DNA from: Candidatus Omnitrophota bacterium
GTDB lineage: Bacteria; Omnitrophota; Gorgyraeia; Velamenicoccales; Velamenicoccaceae
Direction of reading: 5' to 3'
Length of the DNA: 14,772 nt
Assembly: GCA_028717105.1 (NCBI GenBank)
Contig: JAQUOM010000031.1
Span: 1-14,772, forward strand
In this document: in pieces, positions 13,861 to 14,772 of the stretch
Numbering within the stretch: position 1 is the stretch's first letter
How the letters are laid out: each line of letters opens with the position of its first letter
The notes under the pieces: generated by a model
What the model saw: the letters and a program-made list of their open reading frames with translations, nothing else
What the model was told of the DNA's origin: nothing
Databases searched by the model: none
Translations under genes and position numbers: made by a program

Positions 13861-13876
13861 ATTGAAACCTTGAGAC
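13845..13876 (+). repeat. Short direct repeats upstream of tgt
   Basis: ACCTTGAGAC occurs at 13851-13860 and 13867-13876, a 16-bp period, preceded by the related CCTGAGAC (13845-13852). The array occupies the spacer just before tgt, ending 7 nt from its ATG. Its role is unknown. Confidence 0.5.
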
Positions 13877-13883
13877 GGCATTC

Positions 13884-14772
13884 ATGATGAATTTTACAGT
13901 GACTCACACAGATAAAGACACGCAGGCTCGCTGCGGGCAGTTAACGTTGGACCGGGGCGCGATCGAAACGCCTGTGTTTATGCCTGTCGGTACGCAGGCG
14001 ACGGTGAAATCTTTGTCGCCGAGGGAGCTCGAAGAAGCCGGCGCCCAGATCATGTTGAGTAACGCGTATCACCTGTATTTGCGGCCCGGCACGGAAATCA
14101 TCGAAGAAGGCGGGGGGCTGCATAAGTTCATGAATTGGCCCAAGCCGATCCTGACAGACAGCGGCGGTTATCAGGTGTTCAGCCTTTCGCTTTTGCGTAA
14201 AGTCAAAGACGAGGGCGTTGAATTTCAGTCCCACCTGGATGGCTCGCGCCATTTTTTGACCCCGGAGTCGGTCGTGGGGATCCAAAATGCCCTTGGGTCT
14301 GATATCATGATGCCCTTAGATGAGTGCGTGCCGTATCCGGTTTCCTTTGATTTGGCCCAGAAGGCCGTAGACAGGACGACACTTTGGGCTGCCCGTTCCA
14401 AAAAAGAGTGGGCAAAAACCCAACGGGGGACCCTGTTTGGTATCGTCCAGGGATCGACCTATCAGGAGCTGCGCAAAAAGTCTGCAGAAGAGCTTAAAGC
14501 CATTGGTTTTCAAGGGTATGCGATAGGCGGAATAAGTGTTGGCGAACCCCGGGATTTAATGTATAATATGATCTCTTTTGCGGCCAAGGAATTGCCCCAA
14601 GAGGCCCCCAGGTATGTCATGGGGGTGGGTTTTCCGGAAGACATGTTGGAAGCCGTGTCTTTGGGCGCGGACATGTTCGACTGTGTTGTGCCAACGCGTT
14701 ACGGCCGTAATGGTTCGGCGTTCACGAGCTTAGGCAAGATAACGGTTCGCAACGGGGCTTTTAGCCGCGACC
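13884..14772 (+). CDS. tgt: tRNA-guanine transglycosylase, N-terminal 296 residues
   Basis: Tgt exchanges guanine 34 for preQ1 in tRNAs with GUN anticodons, the first tRNA-level step of queuosine synthesis. The open frame begins with two ATGs (13884, 13887) and runs off the right edge. It reads MMNFTVTHTDKDTQARCGQL, then ETPVFMPVGTQATVK, LSNAYHLYLRPG, LTDSGGYQVFSL with the conserved catalytic-site Asp, SHLDGSRHFLTPE, GIVQGS, GYAIGGISVGEP and MFDCVVPTRYGRNG, which carries the second essential Asp. The C-terminal zinc-binding cysteines lie beyond the window. About 75 residues are probably missing. No strong ribosome binding site precedes it. Confidence 0.95.
   Translation, partial: MMNFTVTHTDKDTQARCGQLTLDRGAIETPVFMPVGTQATVKSLSPRELEEAGAQIMLSNAYHLYLRPGTEIIEEGGGLHKFMNWPKPILTDSGGYQVFSLSLLRKVKDEGVEFQSHLDGSRHFLTPESVVGIQNALGSDIMMPLDECVPYPVSFDLAQKAVDRTTLWAARSKKEWAKTQRGTLFGIVQGSTYQELRKKSAEELKAIGFQGYAIGGISVGEPRDLMYNMISFAAKELPQEAPRYVMGVGFPEDMLEAVSLGADMFDCVVPTRYGRNGSAFTSLGKITVRNGAFSRD

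Noticed and set aside
1..14772. CRISPR array, tRNA or rRNA genes
   Set aside because: No regularly spaced direct repeats were seen, and no tRNA cloverleaf or rRNA-like stretch was found by reading the spacers.

Overview
This window is a stretch of bacterial chromosome in which every recognisable gene lies on the + strand. It looks like an uncultured diderm bacterium. The informational genes are bacterial in type (RimP, NusA, IF-2, ScpA, RuvB), and there is a SpoIID/LytB-type cell-wall protein with a signal peptide. A bacterial STT3-type oligosaccharyltransferase and a QueH-type epoxyqueuosine reductase fit a candidate phylum such as Omnitrophota or a relative. That placement is inference from gene content and was not tested with a marker tree.

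Layout. 1-3550: a translation/transcription block, with the end of rimP, then nusA and infB (14-nt overlap). 3551-3701: an AT-rich gap with a short palindrome. 3702-6592: trpS, scpA, ruvB. 6654-8642: queH, then a 214-bp gap carrying a dispersed repeat interrupted by a compact structured element, then a pyruvate kinase without its C-terminal domain and a DUF2905 membrane protein that overlaps it. 8705-11114: a SpoIID-like protein, a 214-bp gap with decamer repeats, and queA. 11222-13807: an 861-residue STT3-type oligosaccharyltransferase. 13884-end: tgt, cut off by the window edge.

How the genes work together. queH, queA and tgt supply three steps of queuosine tRNA modification: base exchange by Tgt, ribosyl transfer and isomerisation by QueA, and epoxide reduction by QueH. 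ruvB, DUF2905, spoIID, queA and tgt resemble a cluster known from other bacteria. queH, pyk and STT3 are interspersed in it.

Most interesting signal. At 7238-7375 a 138-bp block with palindromic ends and several strong hairpins splits a 65-bp repeat. An uninterrupted copy of the same repeat, inverted and 62/65 identical, lies at 13796-13860. The two copies therefore read as a filled and an empty insertion site. There is no target duplication and GTGA follows the right end. This fits a non-autonomous IS200/IS605-superfamily element or a stand-alone HEARO/omega-RNA-like element with no nuclease gene nearby. Other points: QueH has His where one of the family's conserved cysteines is expected, the NusA N-terminal domain is about 32 residues short, and the pyruvate kinase is a minimal one-barrel form.
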